A stretch of 29,962 bases of DNA from an uncultured Acetatifactor sp. (GTDB lineage: Bacteria > Bacillota > Clostridia > Lachnospirales > Lachnospiraceae): the NCBI GenBank assembly GCA_910577035.1, contig CAJTKW010000050.1:1-29962 (forward strand). The letters run 5' to 3'. Both the position numbers and the translations under genes were made by a program. Shown piece by piece: positions 1 through 7,299 of this stretch. Position 1 is the stretch's first letter. Each line of letters begins with the position of its first letter. The notes beneath the pieces were generated by a model, which was not told the origin of the DNA, did no database searches, and saw only the letters and a list, made by a program, of their open reading frames with translations.

Positions 1-368
1 CTAAGGCTATCGGCCTGGTTATCCCTGAGCTGAACGGCAAGCTGATCGGTTCCGCTCAGCGTGTACCTACCCCTACCGGTTCTACCACCATTCTGGTAGC
101 AGTGGTAAAGGGCAAGGTTACCAAGGAGCAGATTAACGATGCAATGAAGGCTGCTCAGACCGAGTCTTACGGATACAATACAGACGAGATCGTATCCTCT
201 GACGTAATCGGCATGACCTACGGTTCCCTGTTTGATGCAACCCAGACCATGGTAGCTCCCATGGAGGACGGCAATACTCAGGTACAGGTTGTTTCCTGGT
301 ATGACAACGAGAACAGCTATACCTCTCAGATGGTTCGTACCATTAAGTATTTCAGCGAGCTTGGCTGA
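1..368 (+). CDS. gap: Glyceraldehyde-3-phosphate dehydrogenase, C-terminal part (5' end outside window)
   Basis: The open frame enters from the left edge (first full codon at 3) and ends with TGA at 366-368. It gives about 121 residues of the GAPDH catalytic domain. Recognisable are the segment IPELNGKLIGSAQRVPTPTG, which carries the phosphate-binding arginine and the RVPTP signature, and near the C-terminus the SWYDNENSYTSQMV segment with the conserved Tyr-Asp-Asn-Glu. The enzyme oxidises glyceraldehyde-3-phosphate to 1,3-bisphosphoglycerate with NAD(P) in the cytoplasm. Its product is the substrate of the next gene, pgk, which fits the usual gap-pgk-tpiA order. The catalytic cysteine lies outside the window. 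An internal ATG at 102 is not the start. Identification is secure. Confidence 0.95.
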   Translation, partial: KAIGLVIPELNGKLIGSAQRVPTPTGSTTILVAVVKGKVTKEQINDAMKAAQTESYGYNTDEIVSSDVIGMTYGSLFDATQTMVAPMEDGNTQVQVVSWYDNENSYTSQMVRTIKYFSELG

Positions 369-391
369 GAATAAGGAAGTGCTAGACCTTT

Positions 392-417
392 GGGGTCCGG
401 TCGTTGGACCGGGCCCT
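392..417 (+). terminator. Strong hairpin after gap
   Basis: An 11-bp stem (392-402 with 407-417, two G-T pairs, GTTG loop) lies 24 bases after the gap stop. Only a short GTTT follows, so it could be a weak terminator, an attenuator, or an mRNA-stabilising or processing structure between gap and pgk. Confidence 0.5.
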
Positions 418-448
418 GTTTAGCGTGAGAGGAGTTCTAACTGTTCAC

Positions 449-466
449 AGGCCGGCTTGCCGGCCT
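449..466 (+). other. Perfect 8-bp inverted repeat between gap and pgk
   Basis: AGGCCGGC at 449-456 and GCCGGCCT at 459-466 are separated by TT. It is the second of three stem-loops in the 165-bp gap-pgk gap. No U tract follows. Function is unknown. Confidence 0.5.
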
Positions 467-476
467 TGGGATATGA

Positions 477-495
477 GATTCCGCGGAGCGGAATC
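477..495 (+). other. Third gap-pgk hairpin, upstream of the pgk leader
   Basis: GATTCCGC (477-484) pairs perfectly with GCGGAATC (488-495) around a GGA loop. It ends 25 bases before the pgk Shine-Dalgarno sequence. It could be the 5' boundary of a processed pgk mRNA; this is inference. Confidence 0.5.
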
Positions 496-533
496 AAGAA
501 AATTATTAAAAATGGAAATTGGAGGTTTGAAAA

Positions 534-1760
534 ATGGGATTAAATAAGAAATCCGTTGATGACATCAATGCAAAGGGTAAGCGCGTACTGGTAAGATGTG
601 ATTTTAATGTGCCCTTAAAGAACGGTGAGATTACCGATGAGACCAGAATTGTGGCAGCACTGCCCACGATCCAGAAGCTGATTAAGGACGGCGGCAAGGT
701 AATTCTCTGCTCCCACCTGGGCAAGGTAAAGGAAGGGCCCAATGAGAAGGAGTCCCTGGCTCCTGTGGCAAAGAGGCTGTCAGAGAAGCTGGGCAAGGAG
801 GTTGTATTTGTAGCGGATTATAATGTGACCGGCGAGGCTGCTACTAAGGCGGTAGAAGCAATGCAGGAGGGGGATGTGGTCCTGCTGCAGAATACCCGTT
901 TCCGCGGCAAGGAAGAGACCAAGAACGGAGAGGAATTTTCCAAAGAGTTGGCTGATCTTGCGGACCTGTATGTGTGTGATGCCTTTGGTTCCTCCCACAG
1001 GGCACATGCTTCCGTGGAAGGTGTGACCAAGTTCATTACGGCCAAGGGCGGCGAGAACGTGGTAGGCTACCTGATGCAGAAGGAGATCAATTTCCTGGGT
1101 AATGCAGTGGAAAATCCCGTAAGGCCTTTTGTGGCAATCTTAGGCGGCGCGAAAGTGGCAGATAAGCTGAACGTGATCTCCAATCTGCTGGAGAAGTGCG
1201 ATACCCTGATTATCGGCGGCGGCATGGCATACACCTTCTTAAAGGCACAGGGCATGGAAGTGGGGAATTCCCTGGTGGATGATGAGAAGATCGACTATTG
1301 TAAGGAGATGATGGATAAGGCGCAGAAGCTGGGCAAGAAGCTGCTGCTTCCCATTGATACTACCATTGCGGCAGGTTTCCCGGATCCTATTGACGGGCCT
1401 GTAGAGGTATCCTATGTGGATTCCGACAAGATTCCTGCAGATATGGAGGGTCTGGATATTGGGCCTAAGACCCAGGCTCTTTTTGCAGATGCTGTGAAGT
1501 CGGCAAAGACCGTGGTATGGAACGGGCCTATGGGCGTGTTTGAGAATCCCACCCTGGCGGCAGGTACGATTGCCGTAGCGAAGGCTTTGGCTGAGACCGA
1601 TGCAACTACCATTATCGGCGGCGGTGATTCTGCGGCAGCGGTGAACCAGCTGGGCTTCGGAGACAAGATGAGCCACATTTCCACCGGCGGCGGCGCGTCC
1701 CTGGAATTCCTGGAAGGCAAGGTGCTTCCCGGCGTGGCGGCAGCAGACGACAAGGCGTGA
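534..1760 (+). CDS. pgk: Phosphoglycerate kinase
   Basis: The 408-residue product has the normal length for bacterial Pgk. It transfers the acyl phosphate of 1,3-bisphosphoglycerate to ADP, giving ATP and 3-phosphoglycerate in the cytoplasm. The N-terminal domain shows VLVRCDFNVPL (about residues 18-28) with the substrate-binding Arg and Asn, then LCSHLGK and the LLQNTRFR segment. The nucleotide-binding half shows the Gly-Gly-Ala-Lys-Val-Ala-Asp motif, the WNGPMGVFE motif and the GGGDSAAA phosphate loop near the end. The ATG at 534 follows GGAGG at 521-525 with good spacing. It sits between gap and a mazG-like gene and is probably cotranscribed with gap through the hairpin-rich intergenic region. 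No defect is visible. Confidence 0.97.
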   Translation: MGLNKKSVDDINAKGKRVLVRCDFNVPLKNGEITDETRIVAALPTIQKLIKDGGKVILCSHLGKVKEGPNEKESLAPVAKRLSEKLGKEVVFVADYNVTGEAATKAVEAMQEGDVVLLQNTRFRGKEETKNGEEFSKELADLADLYVCDAFGSSHRAHASVEGVTKFITAKGGENVVGYLMQKEINFLGNAVENPVRPFVAILGGAKVADKLNVISNLLEKCDTLIIGGGMAYTFLKAQGMEVGNSLVDDEKIDYCKEMMDKAQKLGKKLLLPIDTTIAAGFPDPIDGPVEVSYVDSDKIPADMEGLDIGPKTQALFADAVKSAKTVVWNGPMGVFENPTLAAGTIAVAKALAETDATTIIGGGDSAAAVNQLGFGDKMSHISTGGGASLEFLEGKVLPGVAAADDKA

Positions 1761-1801
1761 AGAAAATCTAAGTCAGCAAGGAAAGCTGCCAAAGATTTTC
1801 T
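1761..1801 (+). other. Nested hairpin after pgk
   Basis: AGAAAATCT begins directly after the pgk stop (1761-1769) and pairs with AGATTTTCT (1793-1801). An inner CAGC/GCTG stem (1774-1777 with 1785-1788) lies in the loop. The outer stem is AT-rich. It may be part of a weak terminator or a processing structure. Confidence 0.4.
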
Positions 1802-1810
1802 AAATCCCGC

Positions 1811-1839
1811 CTGGAAGAATGCCGAAGGCATTCTTCCGG
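1811..1839 (+). terminator. Strong stem-loop between pgk and the mazG-like gene
   Basis: A 13-bp stem (1811-1823 with 1827-1839, one T-G pair) closes a three-base GAA loop. GATTTTG follows a few bases later, which is a poor U tract. It is probably a partial terminator that lowers expression of downstream genes relative to pgk. Confidence 0.45.
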
Positions 1840-1884
1840 ATGGATTTTGCCACGCCGTGGGCGGCGGCAGACAAGGAGTAGCTT

Positions 1885-2211
1885 ATGGAGGATTTTTCCA
1901 TAAACGAGATGTTGGAGTTACAGGGGAAACTGCAGGAACGGTATCGGGATAAGTGGGAGCCGATTGGCCCGCAGGCCGGCAAAAACAAGCTGTTGTGGAT
2001 GATCGGTGAGATCGGCGAGGTCATTGATATTGTAAAGAAGAACGGCGGTGAGAAGGCTGTCCGGGACGCCGGACTCCGTGCCTGCCTTGTGGAAGAGATG
2101 GCTGACGTCCTGATGTATTACAATGATGTGCTTCTGTGCTATGGAATAACGGCGGAGGAGTTAAAGAAGGCGTACACGGATAAGGCAGAGCGGAACATGA
2201 GCCGCTGGTGA
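1885..2211 (+). CDS. MazG-like nucleotide pyrophosphohydrolase
   Basis: A 108-residue protein of the all-alpha NTP-PPase (MazG-like) superfamily, whose members hydrolyse nucleoside triphosphates to monophosphate and pyrophosphate. The metal-binding pattern is visible: E42-I-G-E45, then E71-M-A-D74, which is the family's ExxE...ExxD arrangement. It is a single-domain form, shorter than the two-domain E. coli MazG. AAGGAG at 1873-1878 supports the ATG at 1885. The next gene overlaps its stop codon (TGATG), suggesting translational coupling. The substrate cannot be told from sequence; house-cleaning of modified nucleotides is typical of the family. Confidence 0.8.
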   Translation: MEDFSINEMLELQGKLQERYRDKWEPIGPQAGKNKLLWMIGEIGEVIDIVKKNGGEKAVRDAGLRACLVEEMADVLMYYNDVLLCYGITAEELKKAYTDKAERNMSRW

Positions 2212-2705
2212 TGGGAAAAGTCATGGTAAGTAAGGTATTGCAGACTGCCGGTTTTGTAATCTGTTTCATATGTACTGTTTATATGCTGTATTTTACTGTT
2301 TGCTGGCGGACGGCGGAAGCGTTGGAGGTCTCGGGAAAAAGGTCTGTGACCATTGCCGGAGTAGCGGCAGTTACGGAAGGCGAGGTAGTGCGCGCGGGAA
2401 GCGGGCACACCGTCATCCGCTATTACCATGAATGGGACGGAACGGATTATCAGAGGGTGTTTGCCCGCGAAAACGCGGACTATCCCCTGAACGCACGGGT
2501 GCCAGTGGTCTATACTGTGGGCATGGGTGCGGGAAGCTGTCTGGCGGCCGGTTTTTACAGGAAGCCCATGCAGGCCTTGAGCGTGGTGGGAGCGGTTTTG
2601 CTTCTGGTGGGCATAACATTGAGTCTATTAAAGAAGGGAAAAGGAAGAAATGGCAAGAAGAAAGATCATAGCAGGCAACTGGAAGATGAATATGACACCC
2701 AGTGA
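2211..2705 (+). CDS. Small membrane protein, DUF3592-like
   Basis: The product is 164 residues with a hydrophobic segment near each end: about residues 9-29 (VLQTAGFVICFICTVYMLYF region) and 115-135 (LSVVGAVLLLVGITLSLL region). Between them is a soluble, probably extracytoplasmic domain with a Tyr/Arg-rich strand pattern, ending in PVVYTVG. This layout resembles the DUF3592 family, of unknown function; I am moderately sure of the resemblance. The ATG at 2211 overlaps the stop of the previous gene; a GTG at 2208 and an ATG at 2223 are also possible. The 3' end runs 56 bp into tpiA in another frame, and the overlap encodes a basic tail (KKGKGRNGKKK). This is an unusually long overlap for neighbouring backbone genes. 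Confidence 0.65.
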   Translation: MGKVMVSKVLQTAGFVICFICTVYMLYFTVCWRTAEALEVSGKRSVTIAGVAAVTEGEVVRAGSGHTVIRYYHEWDGTDYQRVFARENADYPLNARVPVVYTVGMGAGSCLAAGFYRKPMQALSVVGAVLLLVGITLSLLKKGKGRNGKKKDHSRQLEDEYDTQ

Positions 2706-3396
2706 AGCCGTAAAGCTGTGTGCTGAGTTGAAAGAGCTTGTAAAAAATGACGATGTGGATGTGGTATACTGCGTTCCCGCCATTGACATTGTACCCGTTG
2801 TGGAAGCAGTAAAGGGGACAAATGTAGAGGTTGGCGCCGAAAATATGTACTTTGAAGAAAAGGGGGCATACACCGGCGAGATTTCTGCGGCTATGCTGAA
2901 GGATGCGGGAGTAAAATATGTTATCATCGGCCATTCCGAGAGAAGGGATTATTTCAAGGAGGAGGATGCCCTGCTTAACAAGAAGGTGAAGAAAGCCTTT
3001 GAGGCAGGCCTGACCCCCATCCTTTGCTGTGGTGAGTCTCTGGAGCAAAGGGAAATGGGAGTTACCATGGATTGGATCCGCCTGCAGATTAAGTCCGACC
3101 TGGTGGATGTCACTGCGGATCAGGTGAAGGAGCTGGTGATCGCTTACGAGCCGATCTGGGCTATCGGTACCGGCAAGACAGCGACCACGGAGCAGGCGCA
3201 GGAGGTCTGTAAGGGCATCAGGGACTGCATCGCGGAGATGTATGATGATGCTACGGCAGCGGCGGTACGTATTCAGTACGGCGGTTCCGTAAATGCGGGA
3301 AATGCAGCCGAGCTGTTTGCACAGCCGGATATTGACGGCGGACTGGTAGGGGGTGCTTCCCTGAAAGCGGATTTCGGGAAGATCGTGAATTATTGA
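2650..3396 (+). CDS. tpiA: Triosephosphate isomerase
   Basis: A full-length 248-residue TIM-barrel enzyme that interconverts dihydroxyacetone phosphate and glyceraldehyde-3-phosphate. The catalytic residues are all seen: N10 and K12 in AGNWKMN, H95 in IIGHSERR, and E167 in AYEPIWAIGTG at the start of the flexible loop. The phosphate-binding QYGGSV (about 209-214) and the final GGASLK are also present. The start is supported by AAAGGAAG a few bases upstream, inside the preceding gene. Together with gap and pgk it completes the lower glycolytic cluster typical of Clostridia. A strong hairpin about 57 bp after the stop probably ends the transcript. Confidence 0.97.
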   Translation: MARRKIIAGNWKMNMTPSEAVKLCAELKELVKNDDVDVVYCVPAIDIVPVVEAVKGTNVEVGAENMYFEEKGAYTGEISAAMLKDAGVKYVIIGHSERRDYFKEEDALLNKKVKKAFEAGLTPILCCGESLEQREMGVTMDWIRLQIKSDLVDVTADQVKELVIAYEPIWAIGTGKTATTEQAQEVCKGIRDCIAEMYDDATAAAVRIQYGGSVNAGNAAELFAQPDIDGGLVGGASLKADFGKIVNY

Positions 3397-3452
3397 TTAC
3401 AACACCATCAATCATTATCAGCTACAGGCAACAGGATAGCGGATAACGGATA

Positions 3453-3482
3453 AAAGCGGTATGGGGCTGCCCGTACCGCTTT
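3453..3482 (+). terminator. Probable terminator of the glycolytic cluster
   Basis: AAAGCGGTATGGG (3453-3465) pairs over 13 bp, with one T-G pair, with CCCGTACCGCTTT (3470-3482) around a GCTG loop. The stem is flanked by A residues upstream and ends in TTT, but there is no long U tract after it. Confidence 0.6.
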
Positions 3483-3629
3483 CACCATGCCCGCGGCTGC
3501 TTTTATCGTCCCCTGTTGTTTGGAAGGTCCTGCATCCGGCGGATTTTCTGCCGGCATAAGATATACTGGCGCAAATGGCCGGAATGTGTTATTCTGGATG
3601 CAGAATAAATTTATGAGAGGGGATAAACA

Positions 3630-4622
3630 ATGTACTTCAGGTGTAAGAACTGCGGCGGTAACGTGGTGTACAGTCCGGAAAAGCATACCATGTTCTGTCC
3701 GTTCTGTGAAAGTGAAAAGAGCCAGGAGCTTTCCAACGGGTCTTCTCCGGAGATGTCCGTCTGTCCTAACTGCGGCGGTGAGATTACGGTGGAAAAGCAT
3801 ACCTCGGCCACACAGTGTCCGTACTGTGACAGCTACCTGATTCTGAACGAAAGGGTAGAGGGTGAGTATCTGCCAAGGCTGATCCTGCCTTTCCAGATGG
3901 GCAAGGAGAGCTGTAAGCAGTCTATCCGGGAAAAATTCAAGCGAAACCTGTTTGCACCCACGGATTTTCTGTCAGAGACCAGATTGAACGGTATGCAGGG
4001 AATGTATGTCCCGTACTGGCTGTATAATTATGATACCCATTGTTTTTTCCAGGGGGAGGGAACCAAGGTGCGCACCTGGACCAGCGGAAATACCCAGTAT
4101 ACGGAGACCTCTTATTATGCAGTCAACAGGGATATGGATATTCATTTTGACAAGATTCCCGTGGATGCCTCGGAGGCGATGCCGGATGATGTGATGGACT
4201 TAATGGAGCCCTATAATTACGGGCAGCTCGTTGACTTTAATCCGGAATTCATGTCCGGGTTTTACGCGGAAAAGTATAATATGCCCGCAGAGGCGGTGGA
4301 GGCCCGGGCGAGGAAAAAGATGGATGAGGACGCGGCGGTGATGCTGAAGCAGAGCTATGCGGGGTATCATTCCGTGCGTGTTGTCAATCAGGGGAGTAAC
4401 GTGAGGGACAGCAGCTCCTGCTTCGGATTGCTGCCTGTGTGGAAGTATCTGTATACATATAAGGACCAGGAGTATCCCTTCTATGTCAACGGGCAGACCG
4501 GTAAGATTGTGGGGGAAGTTCCCGTTTCCAAAAAGAAGGTGTGGGCCTACACGGGGACTCTGTGGGGGTGTGTGGCAGTGCTGTTGTATATGGTGCCGTT
4601 GTTGTTAAAGTTTCTGGGGTAA
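3630..4622 (+). CDS. Double zinc-ribbon protein with a C-terminal membrane anchor
   Basis: This 330-residue protein begins with two four-cysteine zinc ribbons: C5/C8 with C23/C26, and C45/C48 with C63/C66. A middle domain of about 200 residues follows, with a conserved-looking MYVPYWLYNYD and later LLPVWKYLYTYKDQEYPFYVNGQTGKI. It ends with one hydrophobic helix at about 304-328. The family is common in Lachnospiraceae and is often labelled zinc-ribbon or helicase-like, but I see no helicase motif. GAGGGG precedes the ATG. The next gene starts 10 bp after its stop, so the two probably form an operon. The function is unknown; the membrane anchor and the TPM-domain neighbour point to an envelope-associated role (inference). 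Confidence 0.75.
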   Translation: MYFRCKNCGGNVVYSPEKHTMFCPFCESEKSQELSNGSSPEMSVCPNCGGEITVEKHTSATQCPYCDSYLILNERVEGEYLPRLILPFQMGKESCKQSIREKFKRNLFAPTDFLSETRLNGMQGMYVPYWLYNYDTHCFFQGEGTKVRTWTSGNTQYTETSYYAVNRDMDIHFDKIPVDASEAMPDDVMDLMEPYNYGQLVDFNPEFMSGFYAEKYNMPAEAVEARARKKMDEDAAVMLKQSYAGYHSVRVVNQGSNVRDSSSCFGLLPVWKYLYTYKDQEYPFYVNGQTGKIVGEVPVSKKKVWAYTGTLWGCVAVLLYMVPLLLKFLG

Positions 4623-4632
4623 TGGAGGGAAA

Positions 4633-5538
4633 ATGAGCGATAATTACAGAGAGGACGCAGTAAAACAGTATCTTCGCCATTTTCGCGTCTGGTTTATTCT
4701 TGTGGCGGCTGCAGTCGTGATAACGCTGGCGGCGGGGATCATCTATGCCGGCAGGGACAGGGCAGGACGTGCCAACAGCTCTGCACCGAAGGAGCGGGTA
4801 TATGACGAGGCGGGTATTCTGACGGATGCGGAGGAAGAGAAGCTGCGGAGGTATATTGCGGAAAAGGAGGCCCGGTACAGGGCGGATTTTGTGATTTATA
4901 CTTTCAGCCGGCCTGTGGAGGGGCAGGAGGCCCTGGAGCATGGCTGCAGGTCAACGGACTGGGAGAGGAATATGACGGATATAGCCGACGATTTCTGGGA
5001 TGAAAACGGTTACGGTTATAACAAGGATTTTGAAGGAGACGGTTCCATCCTCATTGACAATCGTTATCCTGGGCAGAGGGGGGAATGGCTTTCCACCAGT
5101 GGAAAGGTAGAGGATGCCCTCAGCGTCAGGGCGGTGGAGAGTGTCCTGTATGCAGTAGACGACTATTATGACAGCGATCCCTGCCGGGCATACATGCGCT
5201 ATATTGACAAGGTATGCAGCTATCTGGACGGCGGCGGTGTGAGGCTGGGAGGCGCTTATTACCTGGGGGCGTTTGTGGTTTCCCTCATCATTGCGGGAGC
5301 GTATGCCGCGTCCCATTTAGGGAAGAACAGGGCCCGGGATACTACGGCGGTCAACGCTTATGTTGCCGGCGGCAAGCCTGAGTTGCATGATCAGAGAGAT
5401 GATTTTATCCGCAAGAACGTGGTGAAAAGAAAGATTGAGACCAGCAGCGGAAGCAGCGGCGGCCGTTCTTCGGGGGGCGGCGGACATCACACCAGCAGGA
5501 GCGGCGCCAGCCACGGCGGCGGAGGCCACAGACACTGA
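4633..5538 (+). CDS. TPM-domain (YgcG-like) membrane protein with Gly/Ser/His-rich tail
   Basis: The 301-residue protein has a membrane segment at about 20-40 (WFILVAAAVVITLAAGIIYA). A TPM fold begins at RVYDEAGILTDAEEEKLRRYI (about 55-75), the classic opening of this domain, and continues to about 190. A second hydrophobic segment lies at about 206-226. The last 40 residues are low-complexity Gly/Ser/His (GGGGHHTSRSGASHGGGGHRH region), typical of the family. TPM proteins have been linked to phosphatase activity and photosystem assembly in plants; the bacterial role is poorly known. GGAGGG lies 5 bases before the ATG. It is paired with the upstream zinc-ribbon gene and ends at a strong bidirectional terminator. 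Confidence 0.8.
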   Translation: MSDNYREDAVKQYLRHFRVWFILVAAAVVITLAAGIIYAGRDRAGRANSSAPKERVYDEAGILTDAEEEKLRRYIAEKEARYRADFVIYTFSRPVEGQEALEHGCRSTDWERNMTDIADDFWDENGYGYNKDFEGDGSILIDNRYPGQRGEWLSTSGKVEDALSVRAVESVLYAVDDYYDSDPCRAYMRYIDKVCSYLDGGGVRLGGAYYLGAFVVSLIIAGAYAASHLGKNRARDTTAVNAYVAGGKPELHDQRDDFIRKNVVKRKIETSSGSSGGRSSGGGGHHTSRSGASHGGGGHRH

Positions 5539-5552
5539 AAACAAGGACATAA

Positions 5553-5593
5553 AAAGCCCTCTGAGTTCCTGGGTTGAGAACTCAGAGGGCTTT
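5553..5593. terminator. Bidirectional rho-independent terminator between the TPM gene and rpsT
   Basis: A perfect 16-bp stem (5553-5568 with 5578-5593) has a 9-base loop and is flanked by A residues on one side and TTT on the other. It lies between two convergent genes, so it can end both transcripts. Confidence 0.88.
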
Positions 5594-5650
5594 GACATGT
5601 ATTACGCGACAGGTGCAGCAGACACCTCTTGCGGCATACGGCGTTTTGGA

Positions 5651-5914
5651 TTACGCCATGCTGTTTACAGCCTTGCTGATACGGGAAACCTTGTGAGCAA
5701 CATTGTTCTTGTGATAAACACCCTTGCTGCCGGCCATTTCAATGGTCTTGGTAGCATTTGCCAGCGCTGCCTGGGCAGCAGCCTTATCACCGGCTTCCAC
5801 AGCGGCAAACACCTTCTTGATTGCTGTCTTGACACCGGATCTGATGGCCTTGTTTCTATCGGCCTTGGTGCGGTTCACCAGAATTCTCTTTTTCGCGGAT
5901 TTAATGTTAGCCAA
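5651..5914 (-). CDS. rpsT: Ribosomal protein S20
   Basis: Starting at a TTG codon (5914-5912) the product is 87 residues and opens with the family's ANIKSAKKRI. Basic helices follow (NRTKADRNKAIRSGVKTAIKK), and it ends with the conserved HKVSRISKAVNSMA. S20 binds 16S rRNA in the small subunit. The TTG start is chosen because GGAGGTGT lies just upstream at the right spacing; an ATG at 5941 in the same frame would add residues foreign to the family. A non-AUG start is a known feature of rpsT in several bacteria and is linked to autoregulation. It is monocistronic and converges on the TPM gene. Confidence 0.95.
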   Translation of the reverse strand: MANIKSAKKRILVNRTKADRNKAIRSGVKTAIKKVFAAVEAGDKAAAQAALANATKTIEMAGSKGVYHKNNVAHKVSRISKAVNSMA

Positions 5915-6006
5915 GTCGTTACACCTCCAATTTGTATACAATCTTGTTTTTTATAAGCTGTTTCGCCTTAGCCAGACACGGAAGACTAATGCAAACATAC
6001 GATAGT

Positions 6007-6035
6007 AGTTTAGTCAATAATGGACGGTTTGTCAA
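6007..6035 (-). promoter_or_regulatory. Sigma-A-type promoter of rpsT
   Basis: On the minus strand TTGACA (6035-6030) is followed after 17 bases by TAAACT (6012-6007), about 93 bases before the rpsT TTG start. The -35 is perfect and the -10 matches 4 of 6. The AT-rich rnlAB insert begins just upstream of it. Confidence 0.65.
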
Positions 6036-6146
6036 TATATTTCTGGATTTTTCATTTAATTATTCGGATATTTTTTGAAATAAGATGAAACTATAAGCTT
6101 TGCTATTTTTTTTAGTCATATGATATACATATTTTAAAGAAGATAA

Positions 6147-6175
6147 TTGACATTGACTGGACCTGATGATAAAAT
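6147..6175 (+). promoter_or_regulatory. Promoter of the rnlAB operon
   Basis: TTGACA (6147-6152), a 17-base spacer and TAAAAT (6170-6175) form a near-consensus sigma-A promoter 57 bases upstream of the toxin start codon. A possible operator lies immediately downstream. Confidence 0.8.
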
Positions 6176-6181
6176 CAAAAT

Positions 6182-6209
6182 ACTTTATTACAATATGATA
6201 AAATAAAGT
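6182..6209. promoter_or_regulatory. Possible operator over the rnlAB transcription start
   Basis: ACTTTATT (6182-6189) and AATAAAGT (6202-6209) form a perfect 8-bp inverted repeat with a 12-base centre, where transcription from the upstream promoter should begin. Toxin-antitoxin operons are often autoregulated, so this is a candidate repressor site. AT-rich repeats of this size can also arise by chance. Confidence 0.35.
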
Positions 6210-6231
6210 TATTTACAAGGAGGACGGGAAG

Positions 6232-7280
6232 ATGGCAAAAAAAGGGGTATTTATTGACAGAGAAAAGATTGTGGAGTTAATCAGGGACATTGGCTGTAAA
6301 CACTGGACTGATTTTACAGCCAGCGACCTTACACCTGTGGGTGCAGCGCAGAGATGTGTAATGACTGCAGACGGAAAGACAGCAGCGATTGACTTGTTTT
6401 TCAATAACGACGGAACGACTACCATTACTCCAACGGGAAAAATACGGAGATTTCATCGCAAATAAAAGTATTATTGGAAGAACAGTGCGAATTTTCAAGT
6501 ACCGCACTGGGAAAGACATATGCCATTAAAAAATTATCTGATGAATGGACGGAAAAGCTAATTGGTTATTTGACATCTTTGGAAGAAGTATCTGTGGAAG
6601 AATATGTATTAGTCACAATACCTGTACACAGGAAATACATATTTACCAGTAAAATCGGAGATAGACTGACCATTAATGTATATGAAACGGGGACACTGAC
6701 GTTACAGGGGAAGCCGGCATATTTATATGGCGAGGCCATTTCGTTTTTGTCATATTGCAGGGACATATCCGTAGATGACATTGTAGACAGCATCAATAGC
6801 TTTCATAATATTGACATAAAAACAAGTGAAGTAAGAAATGATATGGAAATGCTTATGCCAAGAGCATACGGACATTTAGATGAGATGATTCTCAAACTAC
6901 TGTCTCCTTCCGTATCTTTGAGAAAAGTTAATCTTGAATTGGAGGATTATTCGTGTTATGCTTTTCCTGCATTGAAAGCATTGGAAGGGTATATCAAGTA
7001 TTTGTTTGGTTTAAAAAACATCGAGATTGGACACAATTTTGGGGGTATATTTAATCAAGGAACATTATCTCCGGACATTGCAGCAAAAATTGGGGATGAT
7101 GTGTTCCAAAAAGAGTTGGAAACATTATATGAATATTTAACGAAAACCAGACATGTAAAATTTCATGCGGAGCAAAAATTAGCTGCAACAGCACTAACTG
7201 AAGATAAGCATGAGGCCGATGATATTGTCAATTCAGTTATAAACCTGATAGAATCATCATACGTAACATTATTCCAGTGA
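6232..7280 (+). CDS. rnlA: RnlA-family toxin (RNase LS type), reading frame broken by a -1 shift
   Basis: Two overlapping frames together encode one RnlA-like protein. The first (6232-6465) gives the N-terminal repeat domain with AAIDLFFNNDGTTTITPTGK, which resembles the DIFYNGDGSTTIQ region of E. coli RnlA. The second carries on as NTEISSQIK and runs to 7280. Joining them by a -1 shift at GGGAAAA (6435-6441) gives about 349 residues, close to the 357 of E. coli RnlA. The C-terminal HEPN-type nuclease motif R-x4-H is present as R307 and H312 (RHVKFH, fused numbering). RnlA degrades mRNA when its antitoxin is lost and limits phage T4 dmd mutants. AAGGAGG precedes the ATG, and RnlB follows 19 bp later. 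The break may be a mutation, a base-call error or programmed frameshifting. Without it only 77 residues, or a fragment, are made. Confidence 0.8.
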
Positions 7281-7299
7281 TTATAAAAGGAGGTTTGTC

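Noticed and set aside
1733..1882. A duplicated pgk 3' end, since GGCGGCAGCAGACGACAAGG is echoed near 1859-1878
   Set aside because: The match is short, GC-rich and gapped, and lies among hairpins; chance similarity is as likely.
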